From NCBI RefSeq assembly GCF_003058265.1, contig NZ_QBUK01000009.1, positions 1 to 64,000 of the forward strand: a stretch of 64,000 nucleotides of DNA, in the 5' to 3' direction. The position numbers and the translations under genes were made by a program. Source of the DNA: Flagellimonas amoyensis. Its GTDB lineage: Bacteria > Bacteroidota > Bacteroidia > Flavobacteriales > Flavobacteriaceae. The stretch's first letter is position 1, and each line of letters begins with the position of its first letter. Shown here piece by piece: positions 8,832 to 18,809 of this stretch. The notes beneath the pieces are model-generated. The model was not told where the DNA came from and made no database searches. It saw only the letters and a program-made list of their open reading frames with translations.

Positions 8832-10073
8832 ATGAGAGCATTGTTGAAAGCCCTTGGCCCAGGTCTGCTATTCGCCAGTATGGCCATTGGAACGTCCCAT
8901 TTGGTACTCTCCACCAAAGCCGGCGCACAATATGGATGGATCATGGTCATCCCCATACTACTGGCCAATCTGCTCAAGTATCCCTTTTTTGAATTTGGCA
9001 TACGCTACACCACGGTCACGGAAAAAAGCTTGGTAGAGGGGTATCTGAACATGGGCAAGACCTATCTATGGATCTATGCCTTTGTGACCTTGATCTCCAC
9101 CTTTACCATCCTTGCCGCCCTGTATGTGGTCACCGCCGGTCTTTTCATCAACCTGTTCCAGATATCGATTGGACCTGGGACCGTTTCACTGTACCTGTTC
9201 CTGTTCATCAGTCTATTGCTGATCGTGGGAAAGTATCGCTTTTTGGAAACCTCATTGAAAGCCGTGATCACCATTCTTTTCATTGCCCTTTTGATCACCA
9301 CCGTATTGGCACTGCAAAAAGGGCCCATAACCATGTCCGAAGGATTCCAGCGCCCCGAAATTTTCAATGAGGCCGGGATTCTGTTCCTTATCGGTCTGGT
9401 GGGATGGATGCCCACCGCGGTAGAAGCCTCTGGCTGGGTAAGCCTTTGGGGCATGGAAAACCTAAAGACCATGAAGGAGAAACCGACCTTGAAGATTGCC
9501 CTTCAGGAATTCAACGTGGGATATATATTGACCGCCGTCCTCGCCGTCTTCTTTATGATCATCGGTTGGATGACCCTATATGGAACAGGAACAGAACTCA
9601 GTGGAAACGCGGTGGCTTTTGCGGGCCAATTGGTGAACCTTTTTACGGTACATATTGGCAATTGGGCCTATTTCTTCATCGCCGTGGCCGCCTTTGCCAC
9701 CATGTTCAGTACCTGCATGACGGCCCATGATGCCATTTCGAGGGTGAGTGTGGATGTGATGCAAAAACTGTTCCCGGAAAAACCTGTTTTCAAGAACACG
9801 AATGCCTTTGCCTATACCGTGATCCTGATGATGCTGGTGAACTGGATGGTCATCATGCTGTTCAGTGCCAATATGGCGGATCTGGTAGGGTTGGCCACCT
9901 TTGTTTCCTTCGTCCTGGCCCCGCTCTTGGGGTGGATGAACCTAAAGACCGTAATGGGCAAAGATGTTCCTTTGGAACATAGGCCCGGCACCGGACTGCG
10001 CATCCTTACCTATTGCGGGATGGTCTTTCTTTCGCTCTTTGCGCTATATTATTGCTGGATGTTACTGGTCTGA
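8832..10073 (+). CDS. Nramp-related membrane transporter with altered metal-site motifs
   Basis: 413 residues, mostly hydrophobic, with about 11 membrane helices. The opening GPGLLFA, the following STKAGAQYG and the overall layout match the Nramp (SLC11) fold. The TM1 motif DPGN, which supplies a metal-binding Asp in canonical Nramps, is replaced by GTSH (residues about 20-23), and the TM6 Met-Pro-His is replaced by a WMPTAVEASGW segment. The substrate is therefore uncertain, and calling it a Mn/Fe transporter would overreach. It stands alone and converges on the OmpA-family gene with a 3-base gap. Confidence 0.8.
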   Translation: MRALLKALGPGLLFASMAIGTSHLVLSTKAGAQYGWIMVIPILLANLLKYPFFEFGIRYTTVTEKSLVEGYLNMGKTYLWIYAFVTLISTFTILAALYVVTAGLFINLFQISIGPGTVSLYLFLFISLLLIVGKYRFLETSLKAVITILFIALLITTVLALQKGPITMSEGFQRPEIFNEAGILFLIGLVGWMPTAVEASGWVSLWGMENLKTMKEKPTLKIALQEFNVGYILTAVLAVFFMIIGWMTLYGTGTELSGNAVAFAGQLVNLFTVHIGNWAYFFIAVAAFATMFSTCMTAHDAISRVSVDVMQKLFPEKPVFKNTNAFAYTVILMMLVNWMVIMLFSANMADLVGLATFVSFVLAPLLGWMNLKTVMGKDVPLEHRPGTGLRILTYCGMVFLSLFALYYCWMLLV

Positions 10074-10076
10074 TCC

Positions 10077-12023
10077 CTAATCGAAAAGCACATTGTCGTT
10101 GAGCACGACAATCAGGGTACGTTGGTTCTGCTTGTGCAACGCCTCTATGCAGAAGACCCCATTGGTACAGTTGTTCAAAATCTTGTCTTCTCCATACCCA
10201 ATGGAATACAGGATGCTGGTGGAAGGCACTCCCTTTTTCACCAAGTATTTTTTGATAGCATCGGAACGGTCTTGCGTAAGTCTAAAGTTGGTACTGCTCC
10301 CTCCCCTACTGTCGGTATAGGTCTCTATTCTGAGCTGTGCCGTTGGGAATGCCTTGATGAAGGCCACCACATGGTCCAGTTCTGCCTCAATTTCAGGGGT
10401 CAGTTGGGTGGCTGCATTGCCAAAAAAGAACTTGTCCATCTTAACGACGGCCTGCCCTTCTTTTTCTCCGACCAAATCATCATAGAGGGACATTCCCACA
10501 TTATAGGATTTGTTTTCCAACCCGTTCAGTTCTTCCCCTGAAAACTGCCTTCTATACTTGGAATAACGCTCTTTTACCGCTTCCAGGACCACTACATCTT
10601 CCCACGGAACCTCCAATCGATAGTTGCCCTCCTCATCCGAATAGGTCTCCGCGAGCTTGGCACCCTCGCTATCCAACAACCGAATGGCCGCTTTGGACAC
10701 GCCACTTTCATTGTAGGGTTTGATGACCTTCCCTTTGAATACCAAGGTTTTCATTCCTGGCTTTTCATCCACTTTGAATCCATAGAGATCGTCCTTGCCC
10801 TTTCCTCCCGGACGGTTGGACGTAAAATAGCCCAACAGGCCTTCACCTTCGTTCCTCATCACAAGACCAAAATCATCATATTCCGTGTTGATCTCCTTGC
10901 CCAAGTTGATGGGAATGCCCAATTCGCCCCCTTCCCCGATGTTCGATTTATAGATGTCCATACCGCCAAGGCCGTAGAACACATCGGAAGCGAAGTAAAA
11001 GCTGTTCTCAAAAATAAAAGGGGCCACTTCATTGCCCGGAGAATTGATCCGAGGGCCCAAATTGATGGGAGCGGACATCACTTGCCCACTGTTGGTGTGC
11101 ACATAATAAATATCGGTACCTCCATACCCATCCTCAAAATCAGCGGCAAAATAGAGCTTACCACTTGTCTCATCGTAGAAGGGATAATAGAAGGACGTGC
11201 TCAAATCTTTCAGCAACAACTGGAACTGGTCGTCCATGGTCTGTTTCCCAATGGCAAGGGCATTTTTTCCGTTGGGATCGAAGGACAATTCCCCATTTTG
11301 GGTATTGGAAAGCACATAGAACACACTGTTGAGCTTTTGGGCATAATAAGGCGTTGCCTTATGGTAACTGGACGTTGCGACACCTTTGAAGGGTTGCGCT
11401 GCACCGGACTGTCCATCCAACTGCACGGTAGATTCATAAATATTGAAATACCCCTCATTGCCAGGTGCATACCTTAATCCCTTTCCTTCGATACGGCCAC
11501 TGGAGAACAGCAGTTTGTCCTTATAAAACGTAGGCGCAAAATCGGTCTGGGGACTGTTCACACTTAGGTTGAAAATTTTATAGTCCAGTTCCGTATCGTC
11601 CGAAGTCTTCGCCAGCATTTGCTCGTTGAATTCCCTATTTTCCATGAGCTCCTTCGGAAACTTTGCTGCCATTGTGGTCAGAAAGGCCTGCTTTCGCTCT
11701 GGGTCGGCGGTCTTGGAAAGGCTCTGCAACATTCGGTTGTACCGATGGCCATCCAATAAGGTATCTTTTTTGAAGAGTTCCAGATAGGCTTCGGATGCCT
11801 TTTTGAAATTGTTGGTCTTGAAATAGGCATCGGCCAGGTTCAAGAATTGTAGGTCCGTCAAGCTTCCCTGCGCCAGATCGGCCTCATAGGCAGCCACGGC
11901 CTTTTGGTATTCGTATTGAAAAAAGAAAACATCTCCCTTGGATTTTTTCCCTTGGGCAAAACATAGGGCCATTCCCATAAGGGAAATCCATACTACCGCT
12001 TGTATTTTCTTTGCCTTCATCAT
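10077..12023 (-). CDS. OmpA-family protein with TPR and PD40 propeller (T9SS/gliding operon type)
   Basis: 648 residues, last gene of a three-gene operon. Order: signal peptide (to about residue 23), TPR-like helices (about 30-120), WD40-like/PD40 repeats (about 145-390), a carboxypeptidase-regulatory-like domain (about 420-510) and a C-terminal OmpA domain (about 535-645). The OmpA domain has the peptidoglycan-binding residues of TDSRG and LTQDRSDAIKKYL. Two Cys in its last loop may form a disulphide. Proteins of this layout anchor type IX secretion or gliding machinery to the cell wall. The stop of the PorP gene lies 1 base upstream. Confidence 0.88.
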   Translation of the reverse strand: MMKAKKIQAVVWISLMGMALCFAQGKKSKGDVFFFQYEYQKAVAAYEADLAQGSLTDLQFLNLADAYFKTNNFKKASEAYLELFKKDTLLDGHRYNRMLQSLSKTADPERKQAFLTTMAAKFPKELMENREFNEQMLAKTSDDTELDYKIFNLSVNSPQTDFAPTFYKDKLLFSSGRIEGKGLRYAPGNEGYFNIYESTVQLDGQSGAAQPFKGVATSSYHKATPYYAQKLNSVFYVLSNTQNGELSFDPNGKNALAIGKQTMDDQFQLLLKDLSTSFYYPFYDETSGKLYFAADFEDGYGGTDIYYVHTNSGQVMSAPINLGPRINSPGNEVAPFIFENSFYFASDVFYGLGGMDIYKSNIGEGGELGIPINLGKEINTEYDDFGLVMRNEGEGLLGYFTSNRPGGKGKDDLYGFKVDEKPGMKTLVFKGKVIKPYNESGVSKAAIRLLDSEGAKLAETYSDEEGNYRLEVPWEDVVVLEAVKERYSKYRRQFSGEELNGLENKSYNVGMSLYDDLVGEKEGQAVVKMDKFFFGNAATQLTPEIEAELDHVVAFIKAFPTAQLRIETYTDSRGGSSTNFRLTQDRSDAIKKYLVKKGVPSTSILYSIGYGEDKILNNCTNGVFCIEALHKQNQRTLIVVLNDNVLFD

Positions 12024-12024
12024 A

Positions 12025-13026
12025 TCAAAAGAATCTTGGGGAGTCTATCTGTTTGCCTTTGTTCTTATTAGTGTTGTTGTTCTTGTCCCTCGATTTGTTG
12101 CCCTTATTGCCCGAACCAAATCCTCCCCTGCCTATATAAAACTTCAATATGGCCTCATGGGATCCCCCACTATATTCCCCAAGTCCGTTGGTGGCGTAAT
12201 CGTAGGAATAGCCAATGAACATGGCATTAGAAATCTGGAAACCGGCAAGACCGCTCACCGCATTATCAATACGGTACGAGGCCCCAATGGTCAGCGCATC
12301 GATAAACTGAAAATTGGCCGAAAGGTTCACCGTCACCGGCGACCCTTCGAGGTAATTCACCAAAAAGGCGGGCTTGAACTTGGTCCTGTCCCCCAATTGG
12401 AACACGTAGCCCCCAATGGCGTTGAACTGCATATTGTCCTCCACAATGGTGGCCACTTCATCATTATAGAGTCCATTGGTCAAAAAGTTGGGCACGGACA
12501 CCCCTAAATACCAATCTTCTTTGTGATACATGAAAAGTCCGGCCCCGATAGTGGGGTAAAAACTGTTGTAATTCTCCCCCAAAATGGAAGGGTCGGATGG
12601 GTCCTCGAACGTTCCTCTGGAATAATCGATGTCCAGCATGGAGCCTCCCGCATTCAGACCAAAAGAAAGTCTGGTCTCGTCCGACAATTGGATCTGATAG
12701 GAATAGGCCACATCCAAATAGGTCTGTCGGGAGGGTCCCAGTTCATCGTTCACGATGTTGATGCCCAGTCCCGTCCTTTCATTTTTAAACGGGATATTGG
12801 CACCGGCTCGGATGGTGGTCGGGGCCCCGGGAACATCTACCCATTGCGCCCTGTACAGACCTATGACCTCCGGGCTTTCCACCGTGCCCACGTAGGCCGG
12901 ATTGAAACTGCCAATGTTGTACATGTACTGGGTGTATTGGGGCTCTTTTTGGGCGTGGACCAGACCAACTCCCAAAAGCATCCCAAGTAGCATCCCATAT
13001 GTTCGTAAACCTATCTTTTTTGGCAT
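12025..13026 (-). CDS. PorP/SprF family type IX secretion outer-membrane protein
   Basis: 333 residues. A signal peptide ends near VHA. It is a beta-barrel protein of the PorP/SprF family (motifs EPQYTQYMYN and FNPAYVGT near the N-terminus). In Flavobacterium johnsoniae SprF is needed for secretion of the adhesin SprB encoded beside it, and the same pairing is seen here with the adhesin immediately upstream. An unusual feature is the last 30 or so residues: a Gly/Asn/Lys-rich hydrophilic tail after the barrel. Translation is probably coupled, since gaps of 1 base lie on both sides. Confidence 0.9.
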   Translation of the reverse strand: MPKKIGLRTYGMLLGMLLGVGLVHAQKEPQYTQYMYNIGSFNPAYVGTVESPEVIGLYRAQWVDVPGAPTTIRAGANIPFKNERTGLGINIVNDELGPSRQTYLDVAYSYQIQLSDETRLSFGLNAGGSMLDIDYSRGTFEDPSDPSILGENYNSFYPTIGAGLFMYHKEDWYLGVSVPNFLTNGLYNDEVATIVEDNMQFNAIGGYVFQLGDRTKFKPAFLVNYLEGSPVTVNLSANFQFIDALTIGASYRIDNAVSGLAGFQISNAMFIGYSYDYATNGLGEYSGGSHEAILKFYIGRGGFGSGNKGNKSRDKNNNTNKNKGKQIDSPRFF

Positions 13027-13027
13027 C

Positions 13028-16000
13028 TTAGTTTTTCCTTACAATTTGAATCCACCCTTTGACCACTTCAGAACCATCGCCTAAATCCAATATGTAGAAA
13101 TAGGTGCCCTTGGGCAGATCTCCATTCTTCCCTGTTCCGTCCCATGAGCTGTCATACCCCTTCATTTGGAAAACGCTGTTCCCGTACCGGTCGAACACTT
13201 CAAAGGTATTGTTTGGGTATGCTGTGTGGTCGACCAGGGTCAAAAGATCGTTCACACCATCGCCATTGGGTGAAAATATGTTGCAAATGGTCCCTGGATC
13301 CTCACAATCGCTTCGGTTTACCTGAACCGATACCGTTGCCGTGTTGTTTGAAGCCACACCATCATTGGGGAAAGAAGAGACCAGCGTCGCCGTGTTCTGC
13401 AAGGTTCCCGTAGTTGTAACCGTCACAATAATTTCTAGAACAACGATTTCTTCCGGTGCCAATTCATCAATAGTCCACTCCCCTGTAATTTCATCATAAG
13501 TCCCTTTGGAAGGTGCGTCTGACACATGGGTAAAGCCACTGCCCAACACATCACTGACCACAATATCCAGCACCCTGTCCATAGTGGTGTTCTCCACTGT
13601 GATGGTAAATGTCACGTTCTGATTCAAAAGCACTTCATCCCTGTTCACTTCTTTGGTAATGGCCAGGTCAATATCCTCGGGGTTACAATCCGGTGTCAAG
13701 AATGGATCGCAGGCATCCAAAGGATCTGTAGCATTTTCAGGAACAGCAGTTGTAGTCGGGTCGTCCACAACAAGGACTTCTTCCCCATCGGTAAGGCCAT
13801 CACCATCCGTATCCGGGTCATTGGGATCGGTGCCCAAAGCTATTTCTTCACTGTCCATCAAACCATCACCGTCGGTATCGACCATACAGTCGCTTACCGA
13901 TACCGTTACCTGTACCGATTCATTGGTACAAGGAGCCTCGGCACCGCTGGTGGTGTATTCAAAAACATAGTTTCCTACAGGCAATCCGGCAAAATCAACA
14001 TTATTTTCAGCTGTAATGACCAATGCTCCACTGGATGGATCGGTGATTATGGCCCAAGTTCCTGGATCTGCCCCTGTCAAAGTGGTGTCCAGGTCCAAAA
14101 CATTTGGACCTCCATTTCCCTGCACATTGCATGCTACGGTATCGGTCGGTGTGCCCGCCGAAAGCGAATCGTTGACGGTCGCCACTACTTCCACTCTTTC
14201 CGAAACACAACCATTGGCCGAAGCGGACACATAAAAGGAAGTGGTCTCCGCGATGGGTGGGGTCACAAAACTGTTGCCCGTTCCCAAGGATGTGCCTCCC
14301 GTTGGGGCCGCGAACCAATTATAGGTGATGGTACTGTCGTCTTCCACGGTCGCCGTGGCACTTAAGGTAGCGGTATCGGTTCCGCAAACAGCATCCCCCA
14401 CGGTTTCTTCGATCACCGGGGTGTAATTCCGCACCAGAGTGATCTGCAGAATGGGGCTTGCGCAACCATTGGATTCATCATAGAAAAAACCGTAATAGGA
14501 ACCGGGATCTACAACATTACTGCTGATCAGGTGGGCATCCGTTTCCAAGGGATCGGGGTCCACACTCCAGGTCAAAACGGTCCCGGCCGGTGCTACCGTA
14601 CTGGTCAAATAATTGTCTAGGTCCACATTGATGACATCGCAGAACACGGTAGGTTCGGAAGCATCCAAAGGTGGGGCGGACGGTGCCGTGGGACACACGT
14701 TGGAACAGTCCGTAATGGTGATCTGCAGTACGTTACTGGCGCAGTCGTTGATGGCATCATAGAAAAAGCCGTAGTAGGTCCCTGTCGCACTGACGGTGCT
14801 GGAACCCAGATAATCTCCCGTTACGGTGGTGTTCGGATTGGTACTCCATTGCAGTACGGACCCTATTGGCGGTGTATTGGAGACATAGTCGTCCAAATCC
14901 TGGTTAAAACTGTTGCAAATGGCCATGGGCACGGAATTGTCCAGCGTTGGTGCCATGGTTCCCGAAAAACAGGTGTTTTTGGTCACCGTGTCCGTGGCGG
15001 CACTTCCAGCTCCGTTGGTATTGGAAAGGGAAACGGAAAGGGTGATGGTGCCATTGCCCAAGCCACTTAGATTGACTCCCACAACTTGCTGATTAACAGA
15101 GTTTATTAGCCCTGTACCCGATACAGGAACTCCGCCGCCATCACTACTAATGGTGTAATTATAGGTCGCATTGAGCTCAGCGTTGGCAAACGTAAAACTG
15201 ACCGTGTCCTCATTGGTCTGGTCAATGGGGTCTTGGTCTATTTCTGCCGTATACCCAGAAGGAATTGTGGTTAGCTTTAAGGCTGTGTCCGTGGTTTCGG
15301 GCCCCTCAGTTCCCAAAATATTGGTAACTGTCATGGTAAGGGTGATGATACCATCTGGCAAACTACTCAAATCAATGTTATTCAACGTTCTATTCGAAAG
15401 GAGTACCGCGCCACCGCCTGCAACCGATGCTACGTTTCCATCCCCATCACTGGTAAATCTATAATCAAAAGAAGTTAAAAAAGTGGGAGCTCCAGTAAAC
15501 GAAAAGCTTACTGAATTCTGGTTGGCCAAATTGATGGGATCACTTTCAATATTAACCACGTAACCAGAAGGTTGCACATCGTCTTCGCTAATGATGGTGA
15601 CCGTTGCTGTGCTGGGTGTACCTACTGTATATCCTGACCCTGCTTCCAAGGTTACCATAACCGTTTCATCCAATTCTGTCAAACCATCATCATTGGGGGA
15701 AACAAGTATTGTCGCACTGGTTTGGCCATTTGGAATAGCAACATTGCCCGCAAGTGCAACGTAATCGTCATCAGGGGTCGCAGCCGTAGATTCCACCCCA
15801 ACACTATAAGCGACAATAATGTCAGCTCCAGTATTGTTTACTGCACTCAAAGCTACCTGAAAAGACCCTAAGGTCTCCCCAACTTCGGTAGCCGTATCGT
15901 CCGATGCAGTAATGGTTGCCACGGGGATATCATTATCCGCATTCTCCACCGAAACTAGCTGCGAAGCAACACCGGTGAACAATGGGTCGCCACCAGCATT

Positions 16001-17062
16001 CACACTGACCGTAATATTATAAGTCTGCGGACCATCCACCAAGACATCATCAACACCTGTAACGGTGACTGTCTGTGCAATATTGAAATTCCCTGGAGTG
16101 AATGTTAGCTGAGTCAAATCTACTGTACCTTCACCAATATCACCAGAAACTATATCCAAAATGACATCGGTCAAGGGCTCATTGTCTAGAACAATAGAAA
16201 AAGAATCGGTAGTGGCATCTTCAGAGGTCTCCGTTGAACCATCTGATTCAGTTATGCTAAAACCGGGAATTTCGTCATCGGCATTCTCTACCGAAACTAG
16301 CTGCGAAGCAACACCGGTGAACAATGGGTTGCTACCCGCATTTACACTTACAGTAATATTGTAAGTCTGCGGACCATCCACCAAGACATCATCAACACCT
16401 GTCACCGTAATAGTCTGGGCAATATTAAAATTCCCTGGTGTGAATACTAGCTGAGCCTGATCTACTGTACCTTCACCAATATTACCAGAAACTATATCCA
16501 AAATGACATCGGTCAAGGGCTCATTGTCTAGAACAATAGAAAAAGAATCGGTAGTGCCATCTTCAGAGGTCTCCGTTGAACCATCTGATTCAGTTATGGT
16601 AAAACCGGGAATTTCGTCATCCGCATTTTCTACAGAAATCTGTTGGGGTAAAACACCCAAGTACAATGGATCACTTCCCGCATTTACACTGACTGTAATA
16701 TTGTAAGTCTGTGGACCATCTACAATTACATCATCAATACCTGTAACGGTAACCGTCTGTGGAGTATTCCAATTGGCATTGGTAAAGTTTAATTGTAATA
16801 AGTCAACAGTCCCCTCACCAGTATCTTCAGACACTATGTCAAGTATCACATCAGTTAGAGGCTGGACATCCAAAACAACCGTGAAGGTGTCCGTGGTACC
16901 AGTTTCGGAAGTGGTAGTCACTCCACCTTCCTCAACTATTGTGAAGTTTTCTTGCCCATACCCAATGCCCATACTACAAAGTACTCCTAAAAAGAACAGG
17001 AATTTTCGTTGACCGAGAAGGGTCAAACATACAGAAGCGGTTTTTTTCAACAAAGACAACAT
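13028..17062 (-). CDS. Large repeat adhesin with type B type IX sorting domain
   Basis: 1344 residues, first gene of the adhesin-SprF-OmpA operon. After a signal peptide (to about residue 36) come three 114-residue repeats (about 38-152, 153-266 and 267-380), then a Calx-beta-like domain (about 383-495), Ig-like segments, and two further repeats containing [16 protein letters not shown]. Ca-binding DTDGDG repeats (about 1110-1140) and a DUF11 domain follow. The last 85 residues form a CHU_C/type B sorting domain ([10 protein letters not shown]). This predicts export by the type IX system and surface display, likely in adhesion or gliding. The exact role is unknown. Confidence 0.9.
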   Translation of the reverse strand: MLSLLKKTASVCLTLLGQRKFLFFLGVLCSMGIGYGQENFTIVEEGGVTTTSETGTTDTFTVVLDVQPLTDVILDIVSEDTGEGTVDLLQLNFTNANWNTPQTVTVTGIDDVIVDGPQTYNITVSVNAGSDPLYLGVLPQQISVENADDEIPGFTITESDGSTETSEDGTTDSFSIVLDNEPLTDVILDIVSGNIGEGTVDQAQLVFTPGNFNIAQTITVTGVDDVLVDGPQTYNITVSVNAGSNPLFTGVASQLVSVENADDEIPGFSITESDGSTETSEDATTDSFSIVLDNEPLTDVILDIVSGDIGEGTVDLTQLTFTPGNFNIAQTVTVTGVDDVLVDGPQTYNITVSVNAGGDPLFTGVASQLVSVENADNDIPVATITASDDTATEVGETLGSFQVALSAVNNTGADIIVAYSVGVESTAATPDDDYVALAGNVAIPNGQTSATILVSPNDDGLTELDETVMVTLEAGSGYTVGTPSTATVTIISEDDVQPSGYVVNIESDPINLANQNSVSFSFTGAPTFLTSFDYRFTSDGDGNVASVAGGGAVLLSNRTLNNIDLSSLPDGIITLTMTVTNILGTEGPETTDTALKLTTIPSGYTAEIDQDPIDQTNEDTVSFTFANAELNATYNYTISSDGGGVPVSGTGLINSVNQQVVGVNLSGLGNGTITLSVSLSNTNGAGSAATDTVTKNTCFSGTMAPTLDNSVPMAICNSFNQDLDDYVSNTPPIGSVLQWSTNPNTTVTGDYLGSSTVSATGTYYGFFYDAINDCASNVLQITITDCSNVCPTAPSAPPLDASEPTVFCDVINVDLDNYLTSTVAPAGTVLTWSVDPDPLETDAHLISSNVVDPGSYYGFFYDESNGCASPILQITLVRNYTPVIEETVGDAVCGTDTATLSATATVEDDSTITYNWFAAPTGGTSLGTGNSFVTPPIAETTSFYVSASANGCVSERVEVVATVNDSLSAGTPTDTVACNVQGNGGPNVLDLDTTLTGADPGTWAIITDPSSGALVITAENNVDFAGLPVGNYVFEYTTSGAEAPCTNESVQVTVSVSDCMVDTDGDGLMDSEEIALGTDPNDPDTDGDGLTDGEEVLVVDDPTTTAVPENATDPLDACDPFLTPDCNPEDIDLAITKEVNRDEVLLNQNVTFTITVENTTMDRVLDIVVSDVLGSGFTHVSDAPSKGTYDEITGEWTIDELAPEEIVVLEIIVTVTTTGTLQNTATLVSSFPNDGVASNNTATVSVQVNRSDCEDPGTICNIFSPNGDGVNDLLTLVDHTAYPNNTFEVFDRYGNSVFQMKGYDSSWDGTGKNGDLPKGTYFYILDLGDGSEVVKGWIQIVRKN
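15926..16951 (-). repeat. Three tandem 342-bp repeats inside the adhesin gene
   Basis: Three in-frame units of 342 bases (114 codons) at about 16951-16610, 16609-16268 and 16267-15926. The second and third are nearly identical in DNA over long stretches, while the first is more diverged. Such recent duplication allows recombination to change the adhesin's length. Confidence 0.8.
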
Positions 17063-17209
17063 GGCCTATTCAATCCGTTTGGGGTTCGTTCAATTGGCCA
17101 AGCAAGTGTAGGTAATTTGGGAGGAGTCAATATTACAAAAAAGGCAAGGAATGCCCCAAGCAATCTGTTTAAATCTCTATTTAATCGGATGAACTGTCCG
17201 CCCGGTCCA

Positions 17210-18091
17210 TTAAACCACCGCGGAGCTGGTTTCGGCCTCTGGACTTATCTTTTTCACCAAGCCCTGGAGCACCTTGCCCGGCCCCACTTCCACAAAGGAA
17301 GTTGCGCCGTCCTTCACCATTTGCTGTACGCTCTGGGTCCATTTTACGGGGGCTGTGAGTTGCAGGATCAGGTTCTTCTTGATGGCATCGGCATTGGAAA
17401 CGGCCGTGGTGGTCACGTTTTGGTAAATAGGGCAGCTGGGCACGTTGAACTGGGTGGCCTCAATGGCCGCAGCAAGTTCTTCGCGGGCCGGTTCCATCAA
17501 CGGGGAATGGAACGCTCCACCAACGGGCAACAAAAGGGCCCTTTTTGCTCCAGCTTCCTTCAGTTTTTCGCAGGCGATGTTCACGGCATCCACCTCTCCG
17601 GAAATGACCAACTGTCCGGGACAGTTGTAATTGGCGGGAACCACGATCCCTTCCACTCCGGCACATGTGTCTTCCACTATCGCATCATCCAACCCCAAAA
17701 CGGCCGCCATGGTACTGGGTTTGATCTCACAGGCCTTCTGCATGGCCAAGGCCCGTTGGGAGACCAGTTTCAATCCGTCCTCAAAATTGAGGGTGCCGTT
17801 GGCCACCAAAGCGGAAAACTCGCCCAAGGAATGTCCGGCCACCATATCCGGTCTAAAATTTTCCCCAAGCACCTTGCCCAAGATCACGGAGTGCAGAAAA
17901 ATGGCCGGTTGGGTCACTTTGGTCTGCTTCAGGTCTTCGGCCGTGCCCTCGAACATGATATCGGTGATGGAAAAACCAAGGATATCATTGGCCTTTTCAA
18001 ACAGTTCCTGTGCCAGGGTGTGGTTTTCGTAAAGGTCCAGGCCCATACCTGTAAACTGTGCGCCTTGTCCGGGGAAAATATATGCGTTCAT
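17210..18091 (-). CDS. fabD: Malonyl-CoA:ACP transacylase
   Basis: 293 residues, the usual FabD length. It moves malonyl groups from CoA to acyl carrier protein for fatty-acid elongation in the cytoplasm. The N-terminal FPGQGAQ motif, the nucleophile Ser88 in GHSLGEF and a later GGAFHSPLM segment carrying the catalytic His are all present, so it should be active. A CAAAAATA element (minus-strand TATTTTTG) at 18117-18124, about 26 bases upstream of the ATG, is a likely -7 element, although no good -33 is seen. It appears to be transcribed alone. Confidence 0.95.
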   Translation of the reverse strand: MNAYIFPGQGAQFTGMGLDLYENHTLAQELFEKANDILGFSITDIMFEGTAEDLKQTKVTQPAIFLHSVILGKVLGENFRPDMVAGHSLGEFSALVANGTLNFEDGLKLVSQRALAMQKACEIKPSTMAAVLGLDDAIVEDTCAGVEGIVVPANYNCPGQLVISGEVDAVNIACEKLKEAGAKRALLLPVGGAFHSPLMEPAREELAAAIEATQFNVPSCPIYQNVTTTAVSNADAIKKNLILQLTAPVKWTQSVQQMVKDGATSFVEVGPGKVLQGLVKKISPEAETSSAVV

Positions 18092-18196
18092 CGTGTTCGA
18101 GTTTTTTTGAGTGGGACAAAAATAGGGATAATTTGGAGGATTGGATCGTTAGATGGTCGGATTATTGGATGGTTCGGTATCGGATTGCAGACCCGG

Positions 18197-18712
18197 TCAA
18201 TCTTCCTTGAACCAACTGGCATATTTTATATAGTTGTTGGCGATGCGGTCTATTTCCCCCGAACTGAGCTCGGGGCTGATGTCCTTGATCTTCTTGGCCG
18301 GCATACCGGCATAGATACTGTTGGCCTCCACATGGGTGCCCTTGGTGACCACGGCCCCTGCGGCTATGATGGAATTGCTCTCCACCACACAGTCGTCCAT
18401 GATGATACTGCCCATGCCCACGAGCACATTGTCCTTTATGGTACATCCGTGCACGATGGCATTGTGGCCTATGGAGACATTGTTCCCTATAGTGGTTGGC
18501 GATTTTTGATAGGTACAGTGGATCACGGCCCCATCCTGCACGTTCACCTTGTTGCCCATTTTGATGAAATGCACATCGCCACGCAGCACGGCATTGAACC
18601 AAACGCTACATTGATCGCCCATGGTGACCTCGCCCACGATGGTGGCGTTTTCTGCAATAAAACAATCGTTTCCAATGACCGGGGATATGCCTCTAACGGA
18701 TTTGATGATCAT
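18197..18712 (-). CDS. Gamma-carbonic anhydrase-like hexapeptide-repeat protein
   Basis: 171 residues built of left-handed beta-helix hexapeptide repeats from residue 10 to about 135, followed by a C-terminal helix. His65, His83 and His88 (the latter two in GHNAIVHG) form the expected metal-binding triad of gamma-class carbonic anhydrases, so metal binding is likely. Carbonic anhydrase activity is not proven for this subgroup (YrdA/PaaY-like). It lies 105 bases upstream of fabD in the same direction. Confidence 0.88.
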   Translation of the reverse strand: MIIKSVRGISPVIGNDCFIAENATIVGEVTMGDQCSVWFNAVLRGDVHFIKMGNKVNVQDGAVIHCTYQKSPTTIGNNVSIGHNAIVHGCTIKDNVLVGMGSIIMDDCVVESNSIIAAGAVVTKGTHVEANSIYAGMPAKKIKDISPELSSGEIDRIANNYIKYASWFKED

Positions 18713-18754
18713 AATTATTTTGTTTGATTTTATAAAATTACATCACTGCGAAGA

Positions 18755-18778
18755 CATCTCGACTGCGCTCGATGTGAT
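18755..18778 (-). repeat. REP-like hairpin, copy 1 (CATC/GATG arms)
   Basis: In the GTCA orientation this copy reads ATCA, arm CATC, core GAGCGCAGTCGA, arm GATG. It sits alone between the LytTR regulator gene and the gamma-carbonic anhydrase-like gene. The core is exact and the leading tetranucleotide has one change. Confidence 0.75.
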
Positions 18779-18809
18779 AGCGACTGGATTTCTTCTTTTT
18801 GGCCTGCAC

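Noticed and set aside
13526..14365. 279-codon plus-strand frame opposite the adhesin
   Set aside because: Antisense of the DUF11 and TSP3 region; no protein-like features.
15926..16951. Regular repeats considered as a CRISPR array
   Set aside because: Units are 342 bases, in frame and adjacent without spacers; they are protein repeats in the adhesin.
17009..18727. 572-codon open frame on the plus strand over fabD and the gamma-carbonic anhydrase-like gene
   Set aside because: It is the antisense of three clear minus-strand coding segments, is rich in His and Gly from reversed codons, and shows no domain pattern.
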